The notes: generated from the letters alone by a model not told the origin. Shown: positions 1 to 13,880, counted from the first letter of the stretch. The stretch is DNA of 64,000 nucleotides from Begonia masoniana (GCA_022432975.1 CM039502.1:14477143-14541142), one strand, 5' to 3'. Numbers and translations: made by a program.

Positions 1-1807
<1,807 letters not shown>

Positions 1808-1825
1808 ATCTACCCTCCTTAAAGA
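1808..1825 (-). other. Polypurine tract of element 1
   Basis: On the minus strand the tract reads as a purine-rich stretch containing aaggagggtag, immediately before the 3' LTR. It follows the pol stop codon at about 1842 and is where plus-strand DNA synthesis would be primed. Confidence 0.75.
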
Positions 1826-1841
1826 ATTTTGTCCTCAAAAT

Positions 1842-4800
1842 TCAGTACCTGAATAATTCCGGATGTTGGTCCATCATGTCTTGCTGGCGCTCCCAAGTTG
1901 TTTCCTCTATGTTCTGGTTGTGCCAAAGGACTTTCACTAATGGAACCTCTTTGTTGCGCAATACCTTCACTGCATAGTCCAAGATCCTTACAGGTTTCTC
2001 TTCATATGCCAGAGTGGGGAGAACTTCGATACTCTGCTGTTCCACAATCTGTGATGGATCTCTAACACACTTCTTTAGCATAGACACATGGAACACACTG
2101 TGTATTCCATCCATAGAAGCCGGCAGCTGTAACTGATAGGCTGCTCTCCCAACTCTCTTCAAAATGGTGAATGGTCCAATAAATCTGGGGTTTAACTTTC
2201 CTCTCTTTCCAAACCTCACAACTCCCTTAAAAGGTGACACTTTAAGAAAAACTTCATTACCAACATCAAATTCCAGTTCCCTTCGTCTTTTGTCTGCATA
2301 GCTTTTCTGTCGGCTTTGAGCTGTCAGGGTTCTTTGACGGAGAAGAGCAATCTTCTCTACTGTCTGTTGCACAATTTCAGGACCAATCATTTGTGCTTCC
2401 CCAACTTCATCCCAATACAATGGTGATCTGCACTTCCGTCCATACAATGCCTCGTATGGTGCCATACCTATGGTTGCCTGAAAACTGTTGTTGTAAGAGA
2501 ATTCTACTAAGGGTAGGTATTTGCTCCAAGAACCTTGGAAATCCAAAACACATGCCCGGAGCATATCCTCTAATGTTTGAATGGTTCTTTCCGATTGTCC
2601 ATCAGTTTGAGGGTGGAAAGCTGTGCTAAAGTTTAGTTGCGTTCCCATAGCCTTGTGCAGACTTTTCCAAAACTTAGATGTAAATCTGGAGTCTCGGTCT
2701 GAAACTATAGTGCTTGGAACTCCATGCAGTCTAACTACTTCGTGCACATACAACTCTGCCAGTTGATCCATCGAGTATGTTATCTTTACCGGCAGAAAGT
2801 GAGCAGATTTGGTTAAACGATCGACTATTACCTAGATTGCGTCATGTCCCTTTGCTGTTCTAGGTAATCCTATAACAAAATCCATAGCTATTTGTTCCCA
2901 TTTCCATTCGGGAACTGGTAAAGGTTGCAACATTCCTGAGGGTCTCTGATGCTCGGCTTTAATCTGTTGACAACACAAACATGATCCTACATATTCTGCC
3001 ACACTTCGTTTCATACCAGGCCACCAGTAGTGATGTTTAAGGTCTCTGTACATCTTTGTACTCCCCGGGTGGACAGAAAACCTGGAAGAGTGTGCTTCAG
3101 AAAGAATCTCGTCACGAAGCTTCTTAATAGCAGGAACAAACCATCTATTTCTATACCTAAGGATCCCATCGGTCGGTAGAATAGTTAAAATCTGACTTGT
3201 CCATAGAATCCATGCTTGACTTGTACTTGTTACACTCATCATCGTTTGCCTGAGCTTCCTTTATTTTCTCAAGAATAGTAGGCCTTAAAGTTATGGTTGA
3301 AAGTATAGCTGATACATTGGTTACTGCTTCTAGATTAAACTTTTGGAATTCTGTCTCTAAAGCTATTGGTATGTCTAGAGTCAATGCAGAGACGGAATGA
3401 GTCACTCTACTCAAGGCATCAGCCACTACATTGGCCTTACCAGGGTGGTATTTAATCTCGAAATCATAATATTTGACAAATTCTAACCACCTACGCTGCC
3501 TCATATTCAGTTCCTTTTGCGTGAAAATGTACTTCAGGCTCTTATGATCTGAAAATATCTCACAAGATTGTCCATACAGGTAATGCCTCCAAATCTTAAG
3601 TGCAAATACAACTGCAGCTAATTCTAAGTCATGTGTAGGGTAATTTTTCTCATGGACCTTCAACTGTCTAGAGGCATAAGCTATCACTTTCCCATCCTGC
3701 ATTAACACACAACCTAGACCGATCTTGGAAGCATCACAATAAATGCTAAACTTACCATCCTCGACAGGGAGGGTCAGAATTGGAGCATTGGTCAGCTTCT
3801 GCTTCAAAGTTTGAAAACTATGCTCACAAACCTCAGTCCACACGTATTTTACGTTCTTCCTAGTTAATCGGGTAAGGGATGTCGCAATCTTTGAGAATCC
3901 TTCGATAAACTTCCTGTAATACCCAGCCAATCCAAGGAAACTTCTGACATCCGTAGCATTCCTCGGTTGGGGCCATTCCTTAACTGCCTGGACCTTAGCT
4001 GGATCCACAGATATGCCATCTCCAGAGATGACATGTCCTAAAAAGTGAACTTGGTCCAACCAAAATTGACTCTTGGAAAACTTGGCATAGAGTTGGTGCC
4101 TTCTCAGTACTTCTAACACTAAACTCAAATGTTTTGCATGCTCGTCTTTAGTGCTAGAATAGATTAGAATGTCATCTATGAATACAATGACAAACTTGTC
4201 CAAATACTCGTGAAACACCCTATTCATGAGATCCATGAAGGCTGCTGGTGCATTTGTCAGACCAAAATACATAACCAAAAACTCATAATGTCCATACCTC
4301 GTGCGAAAGGCAGTCTTTGGGATATCCTCAGATTTAACCTTCAGCTGATAATAACCGGATCTAAGGTCAATCTTAGAGAAAACTCTTGCACCCCTAAGCT
4401 GGTCAAATAAGTCATCAATTCTCGGCAAAGGGTATTTATTCTTAACAGTTAACTTATTCAATTCTCTATAATCAATGCACATGCGCATAGATCCATCTTT
4501 CTTTTTGACAAAAAGGACCGGTGCACCCCATGGTGAAAAGCTAGGGCGTATGAACCCTTTCTCCAACAGATCCTCCAATTGTTTCTTTAACTCTTTGAGT
4601 TCTGTTGGTGCTAGTCTATATGGATTTTTAGACACAGGTTCGGCTCCGGGGTAAACATCCACAACAAATTCAATTTCCCTATCTGGTGGCAAGCCTGGAA
4701 GGTCATCTAGGAATACTTCAGGGAACTCTTGGACGACTAAAACATTTTTGGGACTTGATTTCTCTACTAGTTGTATGTCTAAAACACTAGCTAAGAAGCA

Positions 4801-4854
4801 CAAATACTCTCTGCATAGGGAGGGTCTACAATTGACCGAAGTCATTACAGTCAT
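1842..4854 (-). pseudogene. Gypsy pol: reverse transcriptase, RNase H, integrase, chromodomain-like tail (broken)
   Basis: The first open segment (4854-3157, 565 codons) holds the RT, with FIDD at residues 225-228, and RNase H, with YCDAS at 373-377. A 4-bp duplication of ccga near 3170 shifts the frame. The next segment (3242-2832) carries the integrase HHCC zinc site (EAHSS, HPGST, CLCC) and first catalytic Asp (MDFVIGLP). It stops at a TAG (2832-2834) where relatives have Trp. The same frame continues at 2771-1842 with [15 protein letters not shown] and a chromodomain-like VKVLW..ETTWE ending. The enzyme would copy and integrate element RNA, but this copy cannot make it in one piece. Confidence 0.92.
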
Positions 4855-4858
4855 TTCC

Positions 4859-6328
4859 TTACTCTTTTTCTGAGGCTTGAAAGGTATGCCTCAAACTACC
4901 AGGGGGTTGGAAATTAACTATTCCAGTCTTACAGTCAATCGTGGCATAATGCTTAAACAGCCAATCCATTCCCAGAATTACATCAAATCCCATTATATCC
5001 ATAATGATGAGGTCAGCAGGTAGACTCACACTTCCTACTAACACATCACTGTCAAGCATCACTCGGTTAGAGTGCATGCGTTCACCAGAGGGTAAGGTAA
5101 CATTAAACACATGCATGGAAGGGGTAAACTGTACATCTAATTTAACAGCAAATGTAGATGCTATAAACGAATGCGTTGCACCAGAATCTATCAAAGTAAA
5201 AGCAGGCACAGAGTTGATCAATATAGTACCTGACACTACAGCAGGCTGTTCCTCACCCGACTCCGTGATGGAGAATATTCTTGGTTTAATCATAGCAGGA
5301 CCACTCTTAGGAACTGGACAGTCTCTGCTAATATGGCCGACTTTGTTACAATTATAGCATCTGGTGACTCTAGGCTTCGAACACTCTTTGAACGTATGTC
5401 CAACCTCCTCACAGTTGAAGCACTTTCCCAAGCCCAGTCTACATTCTCCCGGGTGGTTCTTCAGGCACTTTGGACACTGGGGAAATTTCCTGACATTTTG
5501 CACCTTTCCCCCTGATCCTTGGCTATTTTGGCCCTCACTTGGCCTCTTCGTTCCCCTTTGCTGGTGTGGCTGGTTAAACCTTTGCGGGGCCTCCTTTGGT
5601 CCAGCACACTTCCTTTCAGCCTCTTCCACTTCCAGAGCAGTGGACACAACTTCGCTGAACGTTAAACCTTTAATGCCACAGAATTTGACTCCCCGATAAA
5701 TCTCCGGCTTCAGTCCATGCACAAATTTGAACACCTTATCCTCGTCCTTATGAGCAAAGTGTCCAGCAAACCTGGACAAGGACTCAAATTGCCTACTGTA
5801 CTCTGCCACCGACCCTGTCTGCTTCAAATTCAGAAATTCCAACTTCTTTGCGGTCTGGACCGTGCTGTTAAAATATTTCTCATAGAAGATGTCCTTAAAC
5901 TGTGACCAAGTCATGGTCAGAATGTCAGTGGTGGTTTCAACTGTTTCCCACCAGAGTTGAGCTTCGCCAGCCAAGTGAAATGTTGCTAACGTGACCTTAT
6001 CTCCTTCTCCTATGCTGGCGCACCTAAACATGCTCTCTATCTTCCTAAGCAACCCTTCAGCCACAACAGGATCAGACGACTGACCATCAAACGTGGGTGG
6101 TCTTAGCCTCCAGAATCTATCCCCGGAAGGCTCGTTGCTAGAACCCGAGTTGGCACTTCCTTGCACCTCTCGGTTCAGCAGTACTCCTAGTTGCTCGGAT
6201 TGTTGGCGCATTAATTCTACCTGCTGTCGCACTAGATCTGTCAACTGTCCGATTACACTAGAATCTTCTGCGCTTCCCGGAGTTGGTGTCTCTCTCCGCA
6301 CCCTTGGCCTTCCTGGTCGTCGAGACAT
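4859..6328 (-). CDS. Gypsy gag with aspartic protease (element 1)
   Basis: This is 489 codons, open throughout. The capsid-like retrotransposon gag domain spans about residues 75-240 (motif [10 protein letters not shown]). A CPKC..GEC cluster follows at 285-296. Two CCHC zinc knuckles lie at 303-316 ([14 protein letters not shown]) and 324-337 ([14 protein letters not shown]). The protease active site is DSGATHS near residue 381. The frame stops five bases before the pol segment, which lies in another frame, so a natural gag-pol fusion is broken or needs a shift here. Gag would package element RNA in the cytoplasm. Confidence 0.88.
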   Translation of the reverse strand: MSRRPGRPRVRRETPTPGSAEDSSVIGQLTDLVRQQVELMRQQSEQLGVLLNREVQGSANSGSSNEPSGDRFWRLRPPTFDGQSSDPVVAEGLLRKIESMFRCASIGEGDKVTLATFHLAGEAQLWWETVETTTDILTMTWSQFKDIFYEKYFNSTVQTAKKLEFLNLKQTGSVAEYSRQFESLSRFAGHFAHKDEDKVFKFVHGLKPEIYRGVKFCGIKGLTFSEVVSTALEVEEAERKCAGPKEAPQRFNQPHQQRGTKRPSEGQNSQGSGGKVQNVRKFPQCPKCLKNHPGECRLGLGKCFNCEEVGHTFKECSKPRVTRCYNCNKVGHISRDCPVPKSGPAMIKPRIFSITESGEEQPAVVSGTILINSVPAFTLIDSGATHSFIASTFAVKLDVQFTPSMHVFNVTLPSGERMHSNRVMLDSDVLVGSVSLPADLIIMDIMGFDVILGMDWLFKHYATIDCKTGIVNFQPPGSLRHTFQASEKE

Positions 6329-6467
6329 TTTGCTATATTCCTGCGCAGGGTTAACTATTTTATAAACATCTAATTACTAAGGCTAACATAAACACGTACA
6401 GTTGTTGGAGTACTCCCATGCAACGATCGGCATTGATGAGTAATCTTTTGAACGGTTTAACTGAATG

Positions 6468-6479
6468 TCTCTGATACCA
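6468..6479 (-). other. Primer binding site, tRNA-iMet (element 1)
   Basis: The minus strand reads TGGTATCAGAGA, complementary to the 3' end of plant initiator tRNA-Met with one late mismatch. It sits three bases inside the 5' LTR edge at 6483. Confidence 0.85.
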
Positions 6480-6839
6480 ACTTGTAACGCCTCGAGTCAT
6501 CTGAACTCGGTTTGCTACCCATAACACTGAAACGAACCATGACGACTTGATGCTAAATTTAAAAAAAGAAATTTCGCTCGACAGTCAAAATTTGACTTTT
6601 TCTAAAAATTTAAAATATTTAAAACTTGCAGCGGAAATAATTCTAAACAGCATTGTAGTAAAACAAAACTATAAATCATGGTTTGAAATGTTAAGAGACA
6701 ATTGGTAGTTTGGAATTAAAGTTTAAAACTGTGGAATACTAGGAGAAATCGCGGAAATCCAACGTATCTGCCGATGAGCAAAGCCAACGGAAGGAGCAAA
6801 AAAAAAAAAATGAAAACAAAAAGGCTTCTACCGATGACG

Positions 6840-8128
6840 TGCACAAACAACGCATTACCATCTGCCGATGACGTCAACGCAACACCATCTGCCGATGAAG
6901 TCAACATAACTTCATCTGCCGATGAAGTCAACATAACTTCATACACAACTTCATCTGCCGATGAAGTCAACACAAATTCATCTGCCGGCAGATTTCCATC
7001 TTCCGATAGACGAACGCGCGACATCTACCGATGACGTCAGCCGGATGATTTCTTCATCCAACATCTGCCGATCGCTAGACGACAAAAACCTACACAACAT
7101 CTTCCGATAGACAACTTAACTGCCGATGAAGTCAACATAACTTCATCTGCCGATGAAGTCAACATAACTTCATCTGCCGATGAAGTCAACATAACTTCAT
7201 ACACAACTTCATCTGCCGATGAAGTCAACATAACTTCATACACAACTTCATCTGCCGATGAAGTCAACATAACTTCATACACAACTTCATCTGCCGATGA
7301 AGTCAACATAACTTCATCTGCCGATGAAGTCAACATAACTTCATCTGCCGATGAAGTCAACATAACTTCATCTGCCGATGAAGTCAACATAACTTCATCT
7401 GCCGATGAAGTCAACATAACTTCATCTGCCGATGAAGTCAACATAACTTCATCTGCCGATGAAGTCAACATAACTTCATCTGCCGATGAAGTCAACATAA
7501 CTTCATACACAACTTCATCTGCCGATGAAGTCAACATAACTTCATACACAACTTCATCTGCCGATGAAGTCAACATAACTTCATCTGCCGATGAAGTCAA
7601 CATAACTTCATACACAACTTCATCTGCCGATGAAGTCAACATAACTTCATCTGCCGATGAAGTCAACATAACTTCATCTGCCGATGAAGTCAACATAACT
7701 TCATCTGCCGATGAAGTCAACATAACTTCATCTGCCGATGAAGTCAACATAACTTCATCTGCCGATGAAGTCAACATAACTTCATCTGCCGATGAAGTCA
7801 ACATAACTTCATCTGCCGATGAAGTCAACATAACTTCATACACAACTTCATCTGCCGATGAAGTCAACATAACTTCATCTGCCGATGAAGTCAACATAAC
7901 TTCATCTGCCGATGAAGTCAACATAACTTCATCTGCCGATGAAGTCAACATAACTTCATCTGCCGATGAAGTCAACATAACTTCATCTGCCGATGAAGTC
8001 AACATAACTTCATACACAACTTCATCTGCCGATGAAGTCAACATAACTTCATCTGCCGATGAAGTCAACATAACTTCATCTGCCGATGAAGTCAACATAA
8101 CTTCATACACAACTTCATCTGCTAAGTA
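6840..8128 (-). repeat. 27-bp minisatellite inside the element 1 LTR
   Basis: The unit is 27 bp and contains atgaagt, a 7-bp spacer, then acttcat, so each copy can form a 7-bp stem. A 39-bp variant carries an extra 12 bp (tacacaacttca). The body of the array is close to identical; the left edge (6840-7120) is degenerate and includes tgacgtca sites. Both unit lengths are multiples of three. A minus-strand, element-sense frame therefore runs from 8110 to 7037 (357 codons) as repeats of MLTSSADEV, and resumes in the same frame at 7024-6716. No conserved start is seen, so the frame may be incidental. Confidence 0.95.
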
Positions 8129-8230
8129 AGTAATGCAAAATGAAATGAATTACTGAAACATAAACTCCTAATCATGCAGTTTCTACTTTCTCATCTCAGT
8201 TGCTCATTCATCGTTTCTGATTCAGATCCC

Positions 8231-8873
8231 CCTGTGAAATTGGGAGTTGGATCAACTCTCCCAAAGTATATATCCACTGACTCATTAAGGGGCGGATTAT
8301 TTCCCTTAACAGTAAATCTGATTCACATGTTCAGATCCCCCTGTGAAATTGGAAGTTGGATCAGCTCTTCCAAAGTATATTTATATCCACTGTCTCATTA
8401 AGGGGCGGATTAATTCCCTTAACAGTAAGTCTGATTCACTTTGCTGTTTCATCACATTCAATCCTCTCCATACCAATATGTATTCAAATTCATTTTCGTA
8501 TACATTTTGAAAACATGATGCATGGCATACAAACACATCCAAGTAAATACAACCTAACGTTTTGTGATGTAGGCCCGAAGGCACAAGCAAACATTACTTA
8601 CCTGATCTCCTGGAAATCACTCGTTTTCAACTACTCTGGAAGCCTTGCCCACCTAGTTTCATAAGCAGAATACCGATTAGATTACCACTAACTGTATCCT
8701 ATATCACTTAGAAACCTAAGGAGCTAGTTTGGAAGATCTGGTCATCATACACTCTCAGCTCAGTACTAAATCCCGAACTCCATTCATTCACAATATCGAC
8801 ATAACACACACACATTGCGCTCCCTCTGCTATCTAACCACTGAAATCTCAAGTGAACGAAAGGAAAACTTACC
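8231..8873 (-). other. Putative spliced leader in element 1 LTR
   Basis: In element orientation, a donor ctag/gtaag follows exon 1 (last base 8873). An acceptor actag precedes exon 2 (8652-8602, 51 nt), which ends gatcag/gtaag. A hairpin gcc-ttcg-ggc and the motif cctacatcac follow. A tttcacag acceptor precedes exon 3 (from 8231), which reads gly-rich then acidic and ends in TGA. Exon 2 has an in-phase TGA in this family, unlike the others, so coding is doubtful here. Splice sites are judged by eye. Confidence 0.45.
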
Positions 8874-9132
8874 TAGTTGAGGAATGAGGATCGGTAAGGA
8901 GAATCGCCTGGAGTTCTGCTGAGCCTGAGCTGAATACCGAGAAATGAGAAATGAGGGAATAGTGGCGGCTAAACCTCATTAAACCCTTCCTTAAATACAT
9001 TTTCCACTTTTCAAAATGCTAATTACTCTTTTGCCCTTGCATAGTTATTTATTAACCTAATCATCATTTTCTCCCAAATCCTCACATTATAAATGGTTAG
9101 TTAAATTCGGTTCAATAGAACCGGGTGCTACA

Positions 9133-10309
9133 GGTACTCTCTTGGCTTAACTGAAAGAGTACCAACCCTCTGTTGACTGTTTTACTTTGTGTTTGTGCTG
9201 GTCTGATTAGTACTTGGTGTTTGTGTTTGTGCTTGTGCTTGTACTTTGTTCTTGTGCTAGTCTGATTACTAACCTAGTATTTAGTAATTAGGTTGTGCTT
9301 GTGTATTCTATTATTGATTTTGGGGTACTCTCTCGGCCGATCCTCTGTTTTCTGTGTTTTTAATGTTTGGTGTGAATTAAACATGACTTGAAATGAAAAT
9401 CTGAATCAATTGTATTTTGATTTATTTTTGTAAGATTATTAGATTGTTGGATTTGGGTGCTTGGTTTGATAGTATTTTATTATAGGATGGAAACAGAAAG
9501 TACGAATAAAAATCAAAATGTAGTGATTCCTCCAATGACTAAAATTCGGTTTTTTTTTTTTTTTTTGTTTTTTTGTTTTGGCTATGACTTATACACATCT
9601 ATCTAATTCTGCACTACAAAGAAAAAAAAAAAAACGAGAGGACCAGAACCGAGACTAGAATTCTGGTTCGGTTCGGAAAAATTTTTTGGGCTTATTAGTG
9701 CAAAAATTTGAAAACCAAATTTTAATGGTCCGGTCCTAGTTTCTTTAAAAACCAGACCAACCCGGACCACGATCACCCCTAAAGGGATTCACTTCAGGCA
9801 CTGCTTCCGTTTTTGCTTCGTAAGACACATTTATGAGTTTCCACACATTTGACAGGACACAAGTACATTTCAACACATTTTGGTTATAAATGTACTTTAA
9901 TTATTTTCTAATATAGTTTTTCATTTATATACAAAAATCTTCTATACACTACCAAGGCATAAATTTATGAATATTCAGGCTCTAATTTATGTATTTATCA
10001 TAACGTGTAATTTATCTATTTATTATAATGAGATAAATTTGTAAATTTGTGTAGATTTTTCTTTGTTTTATGGCTCAATCATAGCTAGTTTCAAATAATT
10101 CATGCATATTCAAATCACAATTGTATATCCAAAGTCAGATCCAGATAATTAAGTATAACTATAGAGTAAAATCATTAAGTAAAGTACAATTATACACCAT
10201 ATAGCATAAACTAAAGTACAAACATAAGCTAAAGTTACAAATCTAATATAAAGTTACGAATATAAAGTAAAGTACATAAAATAAAATACAAAACATAAAC
10301 TAAACTAAA
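9133..10309. other. AT-rich intergenic sequence, no gene seen
   Basis: This stretch contains poly-T at about 9550, poly-A at about 9626, and a run of loosely repeated aagtacaaa-type words at 10160-10310. The latter lies just downstream of the stop of the following minus-strand pseudogene and may be its 3' UTR. No protein similarity was recognised. Confidence 0.6.
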
Positions 10310-11442
10310 TTACAGTGGGGCATCGTCATCATCTCGCTCCACCCAATCTATGATGGTTTTCTTCAGCTCTCTGTGGGAGTCAGTTAGTTCTCTCTTTGAC
10401 ATTGTAAGCTCCTCGACTCTACCTACAATGAATTTTAATCTCTACTTCATCATGTCCCACATGCAAGTCGTGTGGGAGGACAATGGCCACGTGGTGAACT
10501 CTTCCATAGGAACATCTACAGAGGTGGATGTCAACTCCCTTAAACACCCAAGTCTCGTTGACTTCAACTAGGCCTATCTAAATCAAATGAAGTCTATCAA
10601 ATATATCACTTAATCTTGCTGCTCTCCTCTGCTTTACAATCAGTAGCGGAATCCAAGTTCGCTCAACGATCTTCTGAATCAACATGTCATGCGGCAGATT
10701 CTTGTTGCATGTCCGATCAATCTCATAAATGTGACCTAAAATAACGAAGCTAGGGTCGAAAATCTTCCTGTTGTACAACTTCTCCATCACATAGAGATCC
10801 ATGCAACTCACGAGATCTCTATGTCCATCACGAGGTAGAATGATGTGGGTTATTAGATTGTGAATAACCCGAGCTCTGACGTTCAAATCCCTAGATCTTG
10901 GCTTCAGGAATCTTGCGATGTTAGGATTGTGATGAATTTCCCTAAGGAACTCTAGTCACTCGGCCGATCTGAAAAAATCACAATCTTAGGAAGTATCGTA
11001 ATATCTCTCCATCTCAATCACTTCTCTGAAAAACCCGAGCAATTCATTAACCATCTCTGCAAGTATAACAATCTTGGTACCAAAGATGTAAATCTTCAAA
11101 CATTCTACCCTCCCGGTAGAGGTCAAGTTCGCATAAAACAGACGAACAATTTTATCACAGCTATCGCCCCTCAATCCGTACACCTCGTGTAGGGCGATTC
11201 TCTTGAACATCTCATTGATCTCCAATGACTCTCAATCTCCAAAATTGACAGTCTTCGAATAAATACCAAGTTAGTTGTCGTTGCGCTTGAGCTGGAGCAC
11301 TTTGTGATGATAGTGCCTGGTCTGTTGGACTCCCATGAGATTGTTCTCCTTGTGACAACGATGAGTGATTTGGCGGAGCACTTTCAGTTGAGCCACTTTG
11401 TTATGGGGCAGCCTTTCGTTTAATTGTCAATTTGGGAGCCAT
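10310..11442 (-). pseudogene. Decayed plant transposon-protein-like gene (single exon)
   Basis: Reading from an ATG at 11442-11440, the product starts with a basic MAPKLTIKRKAAP and a Ser/Gln-rich linker. A conserved middle follows (REFYANL-like LFYANL, IFGTKIV, then RVIHNLITHIILPRDGH and LVSCMDLYVMEKLY). It ends with a charged coiled-coil-like tail ending DDDDAPL. This order matches the putative plant transposon protein domain often found near retroelements; its function is unknown. Lesions: a stop at codon 14, a frame change near 11230, stops at 10986-10988, about 10959 and 10578-10580, and a further shift near 10430. The Cassandra element starts 12 bp upstream of the ATG. The family call is from memory of motif style and is moderate. 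Confidence 0.6.
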
Positions 11443-11484
11443 TTGAGGGGAACTTGTGATGACCCGGATGTGTAAGTATGTGTA

Positions 11485-11489
11485 CGATG
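11485..11489. repeat. Target-site copy flanking the solo LTR (left, cgatg)
   Basis: It pairs with tgatg at 13876-13880, one transition apart. Removing the solo LTR and one copy restores a sequence matching the other Cassandra LTR at 14335-14339. Confidence 0.8.
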
Positions 11490-11903
11490 TGTAACACCCG
11501 GTTTTACGGGATTTTATTATTCCAATATATAATGACATTTTTGTATATATGTCAAATTAACTTCGTTTTTTAAATGGAAAGTTTTAATGGAGCCTTGGTA
11601 ATAAACTAGAATTTATGGTAAAATAAGAAAATTTGGAGAAACCAAATCGTTAACTAAATAACGAGATAAGTAAAGAAACAAATAGAAAATCAAGTGGAGG
11701 GGCGAAATGGTCATTTGACATGTTATTTTAATTAAATAGGAAAAATTCTTTTCTTCCTCAACACTTCAACGAAATTTCATTTTTCTCTCCCTCCTCTCTC
11801 AGCGACTTTCCTCTCCTCCCGCGGCGATTCCTCACTTTCGGCGACCGACGTTCTTCCGATCGACTCCGACTCTTCACGATTTCTTCTCCGATCAACATTC
11901 TAG

Positions 11904-12912
11904 GTAAGATTCTATAGTTTTCAGATGTTAGATTTCAATTTCTAGAGTTTAAAACGATTAGGGTTTCGTTTGGGGTTTTGTGAAATTGTCAGATTAAGTT
12001 AAAAAATCGTTAGGGTTACTCTATCTACGACCCTAGTCGACGTATTGGTGGTTATTGGATGAAGTTAATCGATTTATTGGTGAATGTTAGGGTTTTAGAG
12101 GTTTGGAGCTTTGGGAAAACTCCATTAATGGAAGTTTTAAAATGTCGTGCACGAATTGCTCGACAAAATGCCTCAATGAGTTAATTTAGAGTTTTAGGAG
12201 ATTTCCTTAGTTAAGGTTTCGTTAGTTTGAAAGTTTAACGGTTTAAACTCGGTTTGAAACGACGATTGTTGTGAACTGCCTTAGGTGAACAACGCTCGAG
12301 GACAGAGCTTCAATTGCAACGGACGCGAGGTAAGTCTTCATGATTTGTTTGACCTTTTTGGCCTACACCATAAGAAAGTATTTGAAATTGAGGAATTGGA
12401 GTTGTAGCGTGTTTCGGGTAATTAGATTGGGTAATTAGGCTACTTTAAGTTATAGAATGTTTAGCGTTCATTGTTTGTTTTATGTTTGTTTTTATTATTG
12501 AATTATGCACGTCTATGCATCATGTTTTCCGAATAAGCATGCAAAATGAATTTTCAAGTATGTTTTTCATAAAAAGATAACGAAAAGGTAAAAACGTACG
12601 TAATAACGATCACGTCGGGGTGGTGGTTCAGACATGGCTGTCAGATGAAGCATGTTTCCCCCCGAGTAGATACGAGGGGCTATCCAATCGCCGGATATGC
12701 CGCTCCTATCTACTGAGAGTGAAGCCCCGGTGACGTCTTAAATGAAATGAATAACGAAAAGGTAGGATGATTGCATGATTTTAAGCATTGCATACGCATA
12801 GCATTCATCTGCATTTACGTAGGTTTACTGAGCCCTTTAGCTCATAGTTTAATTCTATGGTGTAGGTGATTTCGAGACAGGTGATGACGACGTTCCTTCG
12901 CTCGAAATATGA
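11904..12912 (+). other. Putative spliced leader in the solo LTR
   Basis: Exon 1 ends at 11903 (attctag/gtaag). Intron 1 is 11904-12284, ending ctgccttag. Exon 2 is 12285-12329 (45 nt, ending gcgag/gtaag). A ggcctacacc motif follows at about 12360. Intron 2 is 12330-12865, ending tggtgtag. Exon 3 starts at 12866. With the G/GT glycine codon split across the junction, the frame stays open through exons 2 and 3 to TGA at 12910-12912, ending GDFETGDDDVPSLEI. No in-frame ATG is obvious in exon 1. Splicing is inferred. Confidence 0.5.
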
Positions 12913-13384
12913 GCATGTTGATGGAGGGTGGCTCGTGGGAGTGTGCTGGCGCAGTCGACGCTGTTTTTGACCCGTGGGGATGTAAGTAAATGTTTTTTGG
13001 GATTTGATAGATAATAGGATAGGAAAATTGTATAGTTGAACATTTTAGGATGCTTGGTAACTGGATAGATAATGAGTATTTCATCGTGTTTTTGATATTT
13101 TCAAACGGAGAGAAATGTTCAGTTTTTAAACGGATCCATGCGGTTCGTTTTTATGAAATTTGGTTACGTTTTAAATATGTTTTGAGTCGGTTTTTGGGTG
13201 ATTGGTGGAGTGTGGATTGTATGTGGGTAGTAGTGTTGTTATGTTGAAGTGTTGTTATGAAATGTATTTAGAAGAAGTGATGAAGGTGTGAGTAGAAATG
13301 AGAAATTGTGAAGTGTGTGTAAGTGTGGTGTGCAGGGTGAAGGGAGAAAGAAAAGGGAAGATGAGCAGCTCTCTGAATTTCAAA

Positions 13385-13672
13385 ATCCAGAGAGTCTGCC
13401 GATCGATCAGCAGAAGAAGAGTGACTCTCTGGAAATTCCAGAAAGTCTGCCGATCGTTCACCAAAGAAGGGGCAAATGATCGGCCCTCTTTGGCCACGCT
13501 CTGGAAGAAATTCCAGAGCGTGTGCCGATCGATCGCCTGTATCGATCGCAAGGGGCGATCGATCGGCTGGTGATCGATCGCAAGGGGCGATCGATCGCCT
13601 GGTAAGGGGGCGATCGATCGCCCCCCTTATTTTACACAGCTAATCGATCGGCTGTTCAAGGGCGGATCGATC
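13385..13672. repeat. GATCGATC palindrome array in the solo LTR
   Basis: Many copies of gatcgatc occur in longer palindromes such as gcgatcgatcgc and ggggcgatcgatcgcccc, with ctctggaaatttccagag-type inverted repeats between them. It sits after exon 3 and about 200 bp before the LTR end, the same position as arrays in the other LTRs. Confidence 0.9.
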
Positions 13673-13880
13673 GACCATGCAAAATTTTGGGCAGTTGCCC
13701 TTTTTTGCCCTCTGCTTACTGTTCAACGATTTTTCCTAAGTGTTTATATGTTTTCTTCAATAGTTTTCAAAGAATTTCCAACAATTTAGACTTTGACTAA
13801 TGTTTTTAAAAAAGAAAAAATTTATATGGGAAATAAAGGGTAAAGGATTAGGGTCGCTACATTAGGGTCGCTACATGATG

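Larger units (their letters stand above)
6483..9132 (-). repeat. 5' LTR of Gypsy element 1 (2650 bp)
   Basis: The LTR starts with tg at 6483 and ends with ca at 9132. It is bounded by the primer site on the left and by non-element sequence on the right. In element orientation the order is: promoter-proximal CT-rich leader, candidate spliced leader (exon 1 end 8873, exon 2 8652-8602, exon 3 from 8231), then the minisatellite (about 8128-6840), then the LTR 3' end. A block at 8216-8300 is repeated at 8330-8420, duplicating the exon-3 acceptor region. Confidence 0.9.
11490..13875 (+). repeat. Solo Gypsy LTR nested in Cassandra (2386 bp)
   Basis: It begins tgtaacacccggtttt and ends gggtcgctaca, with a flanking 5-bp duplication, and has no internal region. 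It is a relative of the LTR of the element at 47186-57084: exon-like blocks and the terminal ttagggtcg are shared. LTR-LTR recombination would leave such a solo copy. The last 14 bp (ttagggtcgctaca) are tandemly doubled. It carries the leader layout described for the other LTRs and a palindrome array at 13385-13672. Confidence 0.9.

Noticed and set aside
6840..8128. Regular short repeats that could suggest a CRISPR array
   Set aside because: Units are contiguous with no unique spacers, and the host is a plant. It is an LTR minisatellite.
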